A stretch of 64,000 nucleotides of DNA, taken from NCBI GenBank assembly GCA_933228895.1, contig OW121850.1, positions 27,909,773 to 27,973,772 on the forward strand. Reading direction: 5' to 3'. The DNA comes from Platycnemis pennipes (lineage: Eukaryota > Arthropoda > Insecta > Odonata > Platycnemididae). The translations under genes and the position numbers were made by a program. Shown piece after piece: positions 22,437-36,900 of this stretch; within the stretch, counting starts at the first letter, position 1; each line of letters opens with the position of its first letter. The notes below the pieces were generated by a model. The model made no database searches, was not told where the DNA came from, and saw only the letters and a list, made by a program, of their open reading frames with translations.

Positions 22437-25400
22437 AATGCCAAATGTTTTTAAATGAATTCACTGAATAAATAAATAAAAGTTAATCATTGTAAATTAC
22501 TAAATAAATATGCCTCAGATACCAGCCTATAAGCTTTAACGGAGTGCAACGTCTGCTTGGAAGTGTCCGCAGTACTACCTAGTGGCAGATAGAGGAAAGA
22601 GTGTGACGTCACACGTATAATTTACCGGTGTGAAATACTTTGCCGTCACGTTTTCGCGCCGTTGAATTTTATCACTTTTTAATTAACGAGGAAAAATACG
22701 TCATTTTAAATAGAACAGCTTAAAATGTGCACTCCAGAGATTTTTGATCAAGACAATAAAAAAATAATACCAAACTAACCGATTACTTCACGATGATATA
22801 GATTTGAGATTTGGTTACCCACAATTTCTTGATTTTTGTATGGTATGACCAAGGAGTATTTGTTTTTACTGTCCCATGATTGTGTGGAATTCAGGTACTG
22901 GGAGAGGAGAAAATAGGTAACGGTGGTAACGGTGTGAAGGGTACAAGGAGTATATATAGGGTGAAATAGAGTTAATATTCCACATCACGAGGTGATTTGA
23001 AAGTTAAATTTCCGTTGAAAGTAGTAGTCATGACGTTGGGCTTGATATAATGATATATTAAAAGAGTGATTTCGTAATTCCACTTGTTGTTCCACTCGAT
23101 ATTTCACATAAGGTACAATACAGACACGGAAGAACGCAATTCTATTGGATAAAAAACCAACCGTAAGGTGAGTGTAGCAATAAACTGGGATCATCAAAGT
23201 CATAAGTCTAACCCATTTAACTTAATCCTCCTCCTAATTTGTGAGAAAGATTGGCAGAAGTTCAGAACAGACGCCCGATCTTCATAAATTACTTCTCGGA
23301 ACATAAAATTATAAATGAACCTCAAATTAACTCTCGCCACGTTCGAGGCACACCTCCAAATTAAATTTCATCCCTTTGTGGAATCAAAAAAATAAAAATT
23401 TCAATCAACAATCAAGATATGACCCTGAAAATAATGCAATAGCTAACAGAATGCTTAATCGAATCCACACGATCCGAAAGACTACCAACATTTACTAAAT
23501 ACTTTCTCAATTTTCCACTTACGAAAGAGAGAATGCAAATGAATAATCAACGCCAACTCATTCATAGCCATTGGACGTAAAAACTGCGACTGCCTCAAAT
23601 TAATTCAAAACGAATTGGGAGGGGCATTTAGGCGCGCGCAGCCTACACAATTGGATTCCTGTTCAATTACACATTCGGTCGCTTTATCCCCCGACGCCGT
23701 TTCAATAATTCATTTATTCCTCATTAATGCGAATGGACACGGCCTCCCGCGCAGCAAAGCGTTACCAATCGCCCGCCACGTCAACAAATTGGGATCCGTG
23801 TAGCGCACCCAAAGCGCGCTTGACTTTCTGCCGACGGCCTCCCTTCTTTGTTTTCCAACGCGCGCGTCCCTTCCACGCACGGGCGAGCGCGGCCGTCGGC
23901 GAATTAATGACATCTGCCTCGCGACACGCGCCTCTCCAAGTACAAATGGGGCGCGGGTTAATTTGTTACAAATTGACGCGGGACGAAGCTACGTCCAGTC
24001 GACGTTCTCATCCCTATCTAGACCCTATCTCTCCCCCCAACCCTCCCAGGCACCGCGGACACCCTAGGGTGAGGAGTGCGTCCGCAATTATCTCAACGCG
24101 GTCCGTCCCTCGGTAGTTTGCGGCGTCCGGCAAACATGTAGGACAATAAGCGGGCGAACGGCGGCCATCGCGGGTCCTGAGTAATTTGCACCTCGGCCGC
24201 CGGCATTTGCGGTGGCGGCGGCGATCGCCGGCGATGGAGCCACCGTCGAGCCCACCAGCGCCATTCAAGACGTGAGTGATCACCGCGGAGTGGTGTAAAC
24301 CAATCCAATCATACCCAAATTGCTTGCGCTATTACGTATGCGCTTCATTTCCCGCCATTCAATTAATCCAACATTTTCCGGATCAGGAGTAACTTAAACG
24401 TAGTTCCTCGCCAATTTTTTCAATCAGTGAGAGGATTCCTGTTGCTCTTCATGTCGTTTTTGTTGGAAAGCCAACTGAGAGAAGCCATCAAAGTCGCAAC
24501 TCCACCTTGGATTTGCAACTCTTTCTTTCTCATGTTTCCCATGCATTAATTCGACTTAAACCGAGAGTAGAGACGAAAGGAAGGGCGGAGGGTGGCAAAA
24601 CACCTGCATTTAGATACGCCCACGTAAACGGCCAAATACCAAGGGGGATAGTTTTTATGGTCCATCCCAAAGAACATATACATGAAATTGAATGAGAAAT
24701 GCGTGTTCCAAAACAAATTTGCCAATATCCGCACTCTGACAAGAATACGAAGCCACTACTATTGCTACCCTACAACATATTTACTTCACCACGTGATGAG
24801 CATATTTTAGAAAGATTTAGGCGTAACGCAATTTAAAGGTAATTAAATTACTTGGACGACACACCAATTTAATTATAATTAATTGCATTAGGCTTAGGCA
24901 TTAACTTAGTGAATAAATTTGATATTAAAGTGAGAAACGTATGTAAAATTAGAAAGTCCTACTATTAACATATTGTTAGGTACTAAAACAACAATATCAA
25001 CCATCGTTTCGCGGCACCAGTGTCATGTAAGAATCACTTTGATAATGATACTATTTCTTTAAGCTTGCTGGATGCTATAGTTCCAATACGGCTTGAAAAG
25101 ACTACGAGTTTCTTTTTCTTTGCTATGGCTAATAGCACCAATGTTATCGTCAGTGGGGAATCAGTCATCAGAAATCATTTTTAAGGCATAGCGCAGGGTT
25201 TCAGAGTTGGAGGGCATGTCTGCATTGTGAAACTAAGTATTATTAAATGAAAATATTAAATTCATCCTAAGCATTCCATGATTAAGTTAATCCGATTATT
25301 AGTGCCGGAACGCGCTTCACTTTCTACTTTTGTCGTCACAAAAACGCCTTAGTATATTTATAGAGAAATATTTAGTATTCACTCGCACACTTACATTCTT

Positions 25401-27239
25401 AATTCGTTTTACTTCCATTTCAGCTAAATAATTTAATCTTAACCTCAGTAAAGGATAAGTACATACTATCCTCGTCTTTAGTGAAAAAATTGCGGATATT
25501 AATAAAGAGAATCTTAAGGTCATTCATTATACTACGCACAAGACATATTTTGAATTTGCATAAGGGATGCTCATTGAGTAATGGAGTGCATAAAATTTGG
25601 TATGATTTTATAAACAGTAATTTTAAAATAATAAATCAATAGAAACCCACAAATTATATCGATCAAGAGCGTATAATATGTCATATATATATATCAAAAG
25701 GTGACAACAATGACTTACTAATGGAACAATTTATCAAATTCTCTCCTGCTCTTAAAGTAGAAAGAAGCGATTTCTACATTTTACCGATCAGGAGCTTTGG
25801 CTGGAAACGTCTCTTCGTCATATAAAAATTCGTTTCGTTTTGACAACTTCGATCCCTGAAAAAAGAACATATCCTGGCTGCCTATAAAGCTTTCATTCAA
25901 TGTTCCACCGTCCTCCAATTTTTCTTCTCAATAAAAAAAATAGGGCTTATTCACCCCGAGTGTAAAACGCTTTCCTGACATCACTTAAAAAGAAATGAAA
26001 TACTGAAGGGATATGCGATAAGGAACATGAAGTATTGTTAATGAGGTAAAGCAAATCTCTAAAATTAGGCTTCGAAAACAAAATTTAGGATAGTGAAACA
26101 TGTAAAGGCACTTAACACAGTGTAATCGACATTCGTTGCAATGTCCTCTGCACAAGTAATGGGTATTGATAATACATTTATTGAACAAAACCTCCGGGGG
26201 ATGTAACAAACCTACCTCATTTACCCAGTTTTACCTCTTTCCTTGGGTTTTTAGAAAATATTATTATTATTCAGCCTAAAAACCCATCCATTAGCATGTA
26301 CAAAACGTGATCGGCCACCAGTTACCTACTAGAGCAGATTGGGCTTAGACCCAGGACAGCGAAGACTGTTTTCTTGCTCGAAACCAACCTTACTGTCAGA
26401 ATTACGCCGTTGAAATATAAGTTATGTCACATCACTGAGTAAATTAATTACGACACACGAAAAGGAAGATCACTTGAGCCCTATCAGGGTTACCATAATT
26501 TATGCAAACATTCGCTCTAATACCTTAAATCTGGCAAGATTGGAAGAATCTGGAGAGAGGTTGTTGGTGTTTCTGGAGGTGCGACTAGAAAATGAAGCAA
26601 AACAGCAAGTGAAGAGGATAAATAATAAATACATTCTTGGGGTGGCCGAGGAGAAAAATAAGATGCATGATGCAGAGGTCACCAACGGAAAGTGAATATA
26701 ATTTCAGGTGATTAAGTAATGAAGTAGGACGTTACAGAAACAACAATAATAAGCTATTTGGCGGGAATGGTGGAAAAAAAGCAAAGAAGTCTAAAATTTC
26801 CCAAAGTCGAGGTAATGTTGCGTTATGCTATGCTTAATAGATAGCTTGTGACCGAGGATAGGGGATGGTCCATCAAAATCATGCTCAACTAAACCTACTG
26901 AATCAACCTAGTACGGCCAAAAGCAAGTTATTAATGTTTTTAAGGCGACTGCGGTGCCAGGTCCGGCCCGGCAACACTAAGATCGTTGATTTGCATCCCT
27001 TCTCTATTATGAATTTCATGCTCTTTTAGAGTTAGAATTACGTAACATGATACGATTAAAAATGAGTATCTAGATAGTCTAAAGAAAAGTATAACTACCA
27101 CTCGATATTTTCAAATCCACATCACGTGTTAGAGCGTGGCATGATACCATTCCTTCTCTTCATCATATATTTTCGAGTCCGTTAAAGCCAGGAAGGCTAC
27201 CGTGAGGGAGGTGTTCGAGTATTTGGTAGTTTTGGAGAA
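22437..27239. other. Long region with no supported gene
   Basis: AT-rich with one GC-rich, CpG-containing island at about 23620-24290. The open frames on that island are compositional (Arg/Pro/Ala-rich on both strands) and match no family I recognise. No mobile element was identified here. Confidence 0.45.
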
Positions 27240-27744
27240 TATCAGATAGGACTGAAGGCGACACTTTGTGGAATTTAGTTACACTATTCATGGTAACGAA
27301 TAAAAATAAAAGCTTTTAGTCTATTCCACACAATTTTTTTAATAACCGACCTAGGTTTCCACAAATTTTGTCATTCTCAATGTACCTTGTATCTGAGCAA
27401 CAGCCTTATATATCCAGCAGGTCGTAGGGGGGGGGGGGGGGGAAGAAGAAAGGAGGGGGATGAGTGGGGGTTGGGGAAATGACGGTTAAGGGAAGGGGGG
27501 AGGAGGTTAGGTGAATGAGAAGGGGGGAAGAAAGTGACCTTAGAGGAAAGTGAGTTGCATGGGTATGAATCAACCAGAAGGGGGATTTTAAGGAGAGGTG
27601 AGTGGGTAGGGAACATACAGTCATTACATAATCGTTCTTTATCCAGGCTATTCGCAACCTCAAATTGTTCCAAAAAGTTCAATTACAAAAAGTTGTGTGG
27701 AATAGACTAAAAGTTTATATTTTTATTCGTCACCATGAATAGTG
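27240..27744 (-). mobile_element. Penelope-like foldback insertion, copy 3, with poly-G interior
   Basis: Inverted arms 27281-27333 and 27693-27745 (53 bp, few mismatches) enclose about 360 bp. An 8-bp repeat TTGGAGAA occurs at 27232-27239 and 27745-27752 (the right copy shares one base with the arm), leaving a 41-bp tail at 27240-27280. On the minus strand, inside the arm next to the tail, TTGAGAAT, an ACAAA/TTTGT hairpin and GAAACC occur in the same order as in copies 1, 2 and 4, with a degraded first motif. The interior holds G16 at 27427-27442 followed by a long purine run. Confidence 0.6.
27427..27600 (+). repeat. Poly-G run and polypurine tract
   Basis: Sixteen consecutive G at 27427-27442, followed by about 160 bp that are almost entirely purine on the plus strand. 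It sits inside a foldback element. Confidence 0.85.
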
Positions 27745-27752
27745 TTGGAGAA

Positions 27753-30187
27753 GGTTTGCACTTTTCGGTGCAACTAGCTCCGGAATCGTGGCGAGTGGCT
27801 AGCTGGCTGAGTACGTGGCTCCGAGTTCCCCAGCTCGTTTCGTCCAGCGAGGGTTAAGTCGGCAGCTTGAGCACGAGCCGCCGACCACGCCTCATAGCAC
27901 GCCCAAAACGCCCGCCCCCCCACCCCAATAACCCGTTCATTTTTATTTCACGCCGCCTTTCAGTCATGGACTAGTTGATACTCCTCCGATCGATTTCCAT
28001 TCGAACTCGCCTGCCTTTCACGTGATCGTCAGCCAAAAAATAAAAAAATAAAACAAATAAAACAATGGCGCACAAATGAGTAATCCGACAGGGACGTCCG
28101 CTCGCTTTGAGTCTGGACGGGGTAGCATTCCAGACGTACGATGCAGACAGGGAGACGTCAAAAACCGATACTCACCCACCAAACCCTTTTCACGCCTTTT
28201 AAACAAACTGCTGGATGTTTTTTCTCCGTTCATTAATGCACGAAACGCGCCACGAAACAGTACTGTTCGCATTGAACATCATGCGATTGACGTGAGAAGA
28301 AATTTATCCCGCTGAAAAGGAGTCACAGGAGCGTGAAGCGTGCCCACGTACTCCAGTTCGATAAAGAAAAATTATTTACACATCCGTTCCAATTAACGGC
28401 ATGCTTGTTACGAGCATCGTTACACAGCACTAAGGGTGTTAGAATAAAACAGGACATTTCCCTTATGGACCAAATCAAAATGTTTTCTGCCTCTATAAAC
28501 CGGCACGTGGTGGCATCGCATAGGAATAATTTGACTTATTATTTCGGCCAAAGCTAAGTAACTCTTTCGCCTCGTAAACGACAAGTAAAATGTACCGCAC
28601 ATAGCACATTACTTAATCTTATGCTCATTAACAATAATTTATCACTTATGATATCAATTGTCGCATTTCATTAAACGGTGCATTGAACCATCACTAATAA
28701 TTTTATCGTACATCGTGCCCTCAATCTTCGACTTACTAAACCCTTCCGTGGTCCGTCTGCAATAATTTGTCCAATGATTCGTTACTTGGAAGATGCAACT
28801 CAATACCATGAAAAAAAGACACGGATGATGGCTCGCTTTCTTCTGTGTTTACCTTCCAGGTTTATATATTTTGAACATTCTAGGCTATAAAGCGATCAAT
28901 TACTACATTTGAGCAAACAGATAACCGTAAGACATGAGCCAATGAAGATTGTCTCTTTTTCGTTAATAACCAAGTTAATCGCTACTACTGGCTAATGAAA
29001 CGTACTATAGCATGCATGGTGTGTTCCCCAAAGTATCTCTGCTCAATCTCTAGACTTGTAACAATACTTTAGGTATAGTAAGTATATTATAGATATAGTG
29101 TAACTATATCATAAGATATTCTAATGAAACACTCTTCCACCTTACTAAAAGTACCAAATTGGGAGTTCGCGATAGTTACTTGAGGCTGCACGGTATACCA
29201 CTTACTTCTGTAACCACATTTCCTATGACTCCAAAATTGTTACAGTTACAGTGCCAATTTTAGTGCGCTGATCACTAAACACCAGAGAGAAGTTGAGTAT
29301 ATGAATGCCTACCGCATTGCCATAGCTATTATTGTAAGCATGCCTAAAATATAATACTTACGATAGTAATTGGACAAATTTTGATATTTTTATTTACACT
29401 GCTCCTTCAAAATCTTCCTTCTTTCTGATGAACACCCAGGGAATTCACTCATATGTTATTATGTTTATCTATTTCGCCAGCGTCGTATACTCATTCTGAC
29501 AGCATCGTATACTCTGGACTCGCATACAATCTCACGTGTTAGAACCATTTCGATAACCAATATATTTCAACTGGCAGCGAATCAAATAAAATAGAACTCA
29601 AGACACGTAAAAAATATGCCATTTCTGAGGGGAAATAGTTATATGCCGTATTTTGGGGACGGTCAACCAGCGAACCAGGAAAATAAAAAGGAGGCTCGTG
29701 ACAGCGAATCATATATATTATTACAGAAAGGTCTATTTCTGTCATTCCGCATATGCTCCGTTAATACTACACCTACAGTGATAAATGAGGTATCATTTTA
29801 AACGTTGAATCACCGGCTTCTGACGAAAAATACAATCTCAATCTCATATTTCACTATTTACCCATTAATTTGACTTAAAAGTTTCAATTTTTACATGACG
29901 ATTACTCGCTCGAGGTATTTCGACTCCTCACATTTTTTTAAATTCTAAACTTCAAAAAAAAAGGTTTAAAATGAAAATAGTACGAAATAAACATAGTGAT
30001 TGTACATGGGTGAATGGTCATCTGGTAAGTCAATGCAATTAAAACTTTTTGATTTCATATTTATATGATATTCGTTTCCTTAACATACTTATTCCCTGAT
30101 AGCGTGAAAGTGCAAAATTTTCGCACGGGTTACCTAGTGTATAAGAAAAGCGTGAAGCGAGAAAAGGAGGTTCAAGTGCCGGTGTTA
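27753..30187. other. Region with no supported gene
   Basis: A GC-rich patch at 27775-27930 contains a polyC run, then AT-rich sequence. Nothing recognisable was seen. Confidence 0.45.
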
Positions 30188-30195
30188 CTCCAACA

Positions 30196-30608
30196 CAGTG
30201 GTTCCCAAACTTTTTTGTACTACGCCCCCTCCTGTTAAAATGGAAACCTTCCACGCCCCCCTTCACAGTAAATTTTGTAGGCATCTGAAAAAAAACAAGT
30301 ATTACATTGAAGACAAAACATGCATTTTTACTATCACAAAATACAACATTATAAGTTTCAATTTAAAGAAATATGTACTGTAAAGAGAAAAACATCGACA
30401 AAAAGCTATATATTTTTGCTATAAAAGAGTTTTAAACATGTGGATTGTTAAGTTTTCTATACATCAAGGTTGATTTTAAATATCTACACCATAACATTAG
30501 TTAAAGAAACGTATGGATTTTATTACCTAAGAGATTTTTATTTTTAACTGGTCTCGCGCTCACGCCCCCCCTGACATGTCTTCACGCCACCCAGTTAGGG
30601 AACCCCTG
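30196..30608 (+). mobile_element. Non-autonomous hAT element (MITE)
   Basis: Starts CAGTGGTTCCCAAACTTTTT and ends GGGAACCCCTG, giving imperfect 11-bp terminal inverted repeats (CAGTGGTTCCC / CAGGGGTTCCC) of the classic hAT type. It is flanked by 8-bp direct repeats CTCCAACA (30188-30195) and CTCTAACA (30609-30616), matching 7 of 8, the length expected for hAT. Subterminal CGCCCCC motifs occur at both ends (about 30225 and 30562). At 413 bp it cannot encode a transposase. Confidence 0.88.
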
Positions 30609-30616
30609 CTCTAACA

Positions 30617-33489
30617 CTTTCGTCCACATTAAGAAAGGATAGATGCGCGCCGAGCTTAGATGAGAGGAATAGATACGAGGAATGGCTCAAGAAACGTCTC
30701 GAAATAAACCGGGACAATTCCCAAGGGGCCTTAAGACCCGATACGGTACACAAGAAAGGGGAGGAACATCTGCCATGTCTACAAACATGCACGGCAGGTC
30801 CGCGGAATGCGGAGGGAGGGGGAAGGTGGGAAGGGGGCGTTCGAGGAGCACGTTGATCACAGCACAGAACTCCCAGGAGCGAAGGAGGAGCAGTGCCCAC
30901 TGTATGCATGACCGAGGAACACAATGCGTCGGGAATGTATGCGTTACATGGGGGCGGAGTGGGAAGGGTTTAAAGTCTGGGATTTCAGGGGAGGGTTGGT
31001 GTGTGGGTAAAGGGTCAGAGGGCGGTGGGGAGGGTGAGCAGCATTTACCCAAGCTCTGCTCCGCGCGACTTAGAGTTTGCACGGTTTTTTTTCATCCCGC
31101 CCGTATCCGAGCGGGGAGCGAGCTGGGTACACAGAGGCAACGGGACATTCAGTCGCAAGTTTCCAGTTGAAATGCGGAGGCATTGTACGTGAATGGCTTG
31201 GACACGGGTGGTATTGAGCTTCCTTCAAACGAGGTCACCTCCGCCAAGCGCAATTTGAAAGGTTATTCCGAGGGGAAGCCTCTTCAACCCCCCCTCCTCC
31301 TCCTCTTAAACCCCCACCCCCTTCCTTCTCCACGCCTCGGGAAAATGGATCACGTGGCGCACATTTGCTTGAGTAAAATAAAGCATGTTCCCATCTGGGT
31401 GCGCGCTGCAAATGGAAACTTTCGTAGGACGAGGTTTTCCCGACATCCTCGGCTTCTTTTCGAGATCTCTTCAAACCATTCTATCCTTCTACCGACATTC
31501 TTCGTGAGTTCCCCTCCATTTTCAACATTTACTTTCGTCACGAAAGATTAAAAAGTTTGCAGCCATTATTAAAACGATGGATCTGAGTTGGCTTATCATT
31601 GGCATTAAAAAACCGGAGGGTTAATTATGCCAGACAATAAAATCCTTTCCATTTATTTCTAGACGACTCTATTCAATTCTACGGTATTTTTACCACTTTC
31701 AGGTATTCCTTCTCGCAGATTATTTCTTGCTTCACTTAAGTAATTTTCCAATAACTTTCCTTCCACTTTTTTGCTTGTTCGATGTTCTCAACACGTACAG
31801 CGGCATACACTATACCACAGCATATGGTTGTGTAATTTATTAAAATCCTCGGCTTTCTCCAAGTCTTTCGGAGATGCTTATTACTGCCAGGACAAAGTAA
31901 GTCAAGTTTTCCAGTTTCTTTCAGTTGTATAAATGCTTCGAAAACGTTTACATCTTTTTTTGTTAAAATATAGATGCAATAGGCAACTCAGAGCAGGATA
32001 TTATTTACGCATATTGTTGTCAATGAACCAAGAGTGGATTTGAGTTTGTACCGGGGCAGAATGGAAGACGTGGTATATGGATGGGATTTTAAGAGGATAC
32101 AGGAACGATGGACAGAAATCCAGAATCGGCATAAACCTACTTTTAAGTTAAGAAACCAATAGGTCCACAGATTAACGCCCAATCTGTTGGGCATGGAACA
32201 GAACTGGAAGTTTGATATTTACAGATTGCCTTCCAAGTAAGTGCTCTTATTAAATATCTATATAGTGAGGTGCTTTGTGTACTGGTTTCTCATTCCTATG
32301 GACCTGAATATTATCACGGTAGTGGCTAATGTTCATCTTCAACTCACTTAACTAAAATTATTCAAATGACCTCGACCCAAGTTCGAATACCTGAAAGACT
32401 GCTACTGCGTAAACTGATTGCCAATAAAAGGAGGCAGGTACCTAATACCTTCAATTGGTTGAGGCAATAGATCTTAACCCAGTCATACCCTGTACACTCG
32501 GCACGCATACCTACCACTCCGGCATATGTACTCCATTACCTCGTCCTTCACAATTGGGTCGTTTACCATACTTTTTGCCGAATCCAATAGAGTTAATAAA
32601 ATAAAAAGACCCGTATTGTTTTCAATCTTTTATCCGTGAATTGGTTCTCAAGTTATAACCGGCGAAAAAATGATGTGTTTAACCCTTTCCGAAAAGTGGG
32701 CGCGCGAGCGTGGGTGCGTTATCCACTTCGTCCAATCATAAATGACACCGCGAAGTCCTTTGCTTCATTGCAATGGGGGACACACAGCTGACTCTGCCAA
32801 TGGAAGTGGTTGCGACAGGATCTCTTCAAGCAGACTTCCCACTCCCACCTCCATCTCCGCTCCCTTGCCGTTCTTCCCCAACACAGTCAAGGAAATGATG
32901 TAGTAATCCTTAATAATCCTCGTTCAGTGGTAGTCACCTTCTGCTTATTTTAATTTTTTTAATGAGTGAAAGGCTATGACTAGGAGATTAATTTATTCAC
33001 TAAAATTCATTTATCATTTTCATCTAACAATATCGTGTTCAAAATAACGATTTCGGTTCCCAGCAAACGCCTTCATTCCCTCAAGGCTCTCACCCACTGC
33101 AATTCCTTTCGCCCACCTCCACCAACCTCCACGAACCACCTCCCCATACGTAAGGGCATTAAATTTTCAGGTGACTTGATATCACGGAGCTGGGCGTCAC
33201 CGCTGCCTCCGAACACTCCGGCTGAGAGAAACTTCCCCGTTCGGAAGCTTTATGTTTAATTTCTTCTCCCCTCGGGAGTCATTATTCACAGTCAAGTGAG
33301 CGAAAATATATTCCCGAAATCCGACACTCTCCTCGCTCTCGCCTTCTAAATGTGGTGGAAATGGAGAGGCGGTGACGGGAAATCAGGTGTAAGGGCCTTA
33401 AGATTAGCGGCCGGTGGACCATTCGAGTCGGGAGGCTAAGCATGTACGGGAACGAGACAGTCACACTACGATCCAGGCTCAAGTTTCAA
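30617..33489. other. Region with no supported gene
   Basis: GC-rich and purine/pyrimidine-skewed at 30640-31340 and again near 32690-32880, otherwise AT-rich. Open frames at 30682-31170 and on the opposite strand are compositional. No gene or repeat is recognised. Confidence 0.45.
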
Positions 33490-33900
33490 TGTTTTATCCC
33501 TAGTTTGGGCATCATTATCATCAAATCATCAGTCTTAAGGCCAGTATAATGCAGCTGTTTCTTAATTTCTCCGTCGGGCAACCCCTAAATGCTTAAATAC
33601 TTATTTTATTTTAAATCCTTCACTACTCGCCCGCATGTATACGTATCTCTCATTCCGTTTCTATTCTTCTCATGCAATTTTCTCTCGAACGCTCTCTTCA
33701 TCATACTGTAATATCTCTGAGTAGCCTTTTAGAGAGTACTCTACTTTAAAGTATCATCATTCTTCTTCTTTAATTCTTCTGAGAATTTCTCAATTGTTTA
33801 CGAGGTCAATCCATTTGATCTTCATTATTCTTCTACAGCACCACGTTTCAAATGCTTCCACATGGCTTTTCTGCGACTGTTATTTTCCATAATATTGAAA
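33490..33900 (-). mobile_element. Eroded LINE reverse transcriptase C-terminal fragment
   Basis: Read on the minus strand, around 33860-33770, the conceptual translation gives VEAFETWCCRRIMKIKW, followed with interruptions by EILRRIKEEE. This is the recurrent LEAFExWCxRRMLKIxWTD..VSNEEVLRR segment of RTE-like non-LTR retrotransposons. Several stops and frame changes follow, and the fragment ends in a GAT-rich tail near 33500-33540. Homology may extend upstream to about 34100 but is too eroded to bound. Confidence 0.65.
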
Positions 33901-36900
33901 AGATTTACGTACTTCCAAGGGTATATTTATATCTGAAAGTAAATTTATTTCAATGGAGATTTCAATTTCAATCTTTAATACTGGTCTGTTCTACAAATTC
34001 TTTCTCGTTTCGGTCTGGTTATTCAACTTGCAGAAAAATTTCGTTCAACCCTATTTCAGACCTCTTCACTTTCATTGCAAACGAATAACATTGCATACAA
34101 TAACTACCTTAGGTGGTACCTTGCTAAATTCTTTTCCAATTTCAATAAAATATTGGCGCTTATTTGGAAAATTTTTCTTTGTTTTTCTCCTCCCAGATGG
34201 TAAAGGTTTACACCTGGCCATGTCAATACTACTGCCGAAGAATCCATTCCTTATCGTCTCAAATAATAAATGCACGCTACTTATATGTATATATCGTGCT
34301 CGTTTTCCAATTGTCTTGTCTTTGCAATGAAGGGGAAGCCCTGAAGATAAAAGTGTGTTATTTTCGTTCATTGGATTATTTTTAGTCGAGGGTCGAATTG
34401 TTCGAAGGAATAGGTACGTAAAACTGATAAAAATATCCCCCATCCGCTAATGTAATAAATATGTTTTAAATGGCAGCATCAATTGAAGAGGATGATCGCA
34501 AATTTATATTACCCGGGCACACGCTAAGTAAAGTATTCGAGAGCCTTGTTCTTAGTAAGTAAAGTATTCGAGATTTTTGATCTAAAGGAGCACTAATAAA
34601 AGTATTATTAAAATATCTGTTTAAGAAATAAATGTTCTTTTTCATTTCCTGAGTTAGTTTAGAACATCAGGCTCCGACTATTTGCTATTTTTGTTCACAT
34701 TTTCTCGAAGAATATAATCACTTTTGCCCAACTATACGCTTGGTCTCGTTGGTAAGAATGAAGCTCATAAAGTAATAAACCCAAGGGAATCAACGCAGGT
34801 GGGCATCCCTTCCATGCCGCAGAATACAGGAATATTTTTCGATTTACGTCAAAGTCGCAGAAACTCTTGGTCCCGCCTAGTAGACGCCAGAAGAGAGAAG
34901 GGAGCTTTTAATCACCCTAAAACGTTCTCGCGAAGGATGAAACTAATCTTAACGCCCCAACATCTCTAGAATTCCTTAAGATAACACGACAATTAAATGC
35001 GTCGAACTTCAACGTCGATCCCACCCGCAAAAGCAACTCCCTCAACCCCCCCTCCACCTCCTCCTCGACTTGTTACTCCACCTTATTGACTCGGAAACCG
35101 CCGCCATTTCCTCCTTCCCACACCAGAGGACTCCACAGGCGGCGGCTACCCAAGTGGTTCTCCTGTAAGGGACAACAACAGCGCGGCTGCGTTCACGGCA
35201 GCCGCGTAATGGACTGCGGACGAAACTTTCAGGCGAGGCCTCCGTGCCCGCGCGGGCGCGTAAATTAACTCCTCGTGTTCCCGCGACAAGACTAAGGGGA
35301 AGTTGGGATTCAAGCAACACGATCGCTAATCACGAACTCGCGTCCAGGTGTACGAGGGAACCCGGCAACATCAAACACTTCCTACTCCTTACGATGTGGT
35401 CCGCTACATCCCCTTACACAACAATCCTTTCTTATTTATCTTCCCCCTCTCTGTAACTTTCTCTTCCCTCCGACCCTAATCTCTCTACTGTATCCTCCCA
35501 GTTTCACCCAAATGATAACGGCTACGATGCAGAGTTACAGCTAGATTACAGTCCTTTGGTGATAATATGGCTCGGCAAATCCTATTTCTCCTACTTGGGC
35601 GGTCCACGGCAGACTGGATGTGAGCCGGGAAGGCTGGGAAAATACTGTAATGTCAAGCTCAGGTGGCTTGGATTACGGAAAACGTTGTAAAATAATCTCC
35701 ATGCAAATACTCATACCTTCGGTCCTGGCTCAAAGGTAAGTAGATTCAGTAAGATGAGATACTCTCGTAGAAGGGCATTGCAGCAAATGAAACACTGGGA
35801 ATACGGCACCATAGTTAGCAAATTAGAAAAAAAATATGGATCATTGTCGGAATAACCTAGATTCCACTGCTTCTCTCCACATTAAAGTTCAATCGATAGG
35901 GTGTTTGATGACATTTTATAGTTATTAGTAAGTAAACATTCTTTATAAAACTTATGTCACAAATGTACTAAGCAGGCATACTTTGGGCCGATGGAAGCCA
36001 AAGTGTAGTAAGAAGATAAAATAATTCTGCAGAGATTACATCAATTAAATGGAATAAAATTATAACAGTTGGTCCATTCCTTGTTAAAACTAATTTCGAT
36101 TTACAGAATGATAATTCCTACCATATTCAATGGCTTTGATGATCTATTTTACTTACCAATGAATTCATCGCATATATGTTTCTATAGCATTTAACGGATT
36201 TTGAGAAGTAAATATTAATGCTAATTGACAAATTCGGTGTTTTAACTACTATATTTAGAATGGAGATTAAACTAACTTATTACTAAGACTTATCCTCGGA
36301 CAAATACTACATACATTCGCAAGGTGGTGCAATTATCGAAAGAGTAAAATGTATTAAATAAATTGAATCATTGGCAGCTTGATTGGATCCTTAAAAAAAA
36401 AAGAACTCGTGGAGCATGACTTTGAGCGTAGATAATTTCATGGGGTCCAAAATTGATCTTCTGCTTCGTTTCATCTACCACCACATTCTATCTACGAGGT
36501 GCAAAACCTTAATTTCTTGAGAAATAAACTCCAATAAATGATACATGTATTGGAAAATTACGAGTTACTTAACAGATTTAAGTTGTAGAGAGTGATGAAA
36601 AAGATTTATTTCAAAATTTCTTTGATGTGAATATTCATATAATCATGAACATACCAGCTTTGAAGAGTTTTTTTAATAGATAGGCACCCCTATTTTGCTT
36701 CTAACGCATTGCACTAACTTGCAAAATAATTGTACACAATTCATTATTAATTCATTCCCTAATATGCCCAGGAATATATAGCAGATAAAAAGAATATGAA
36801 TTTCGCCACTCATAACGATCCAATCCACAGTGAATCTAGGGGCAGCAGAGTCGTACTTCACGTCCGAGTTAAATTCACATCCATCACTTATAAACGGCGC

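Noticed and set aside
22088..22444. 118-residue minus-strand frame
   Set aside because: It lies across the palindromic Penelope-like insertion. The open frame is a by-product of the inverted arms.
34072..34443. 123-residue minus-strand frame near the LINE fragment
   Set aside because: May be part of an eroded LINE, but the translation has no reverse transcriptase motif that I can place, so it was left out of the element bounds.
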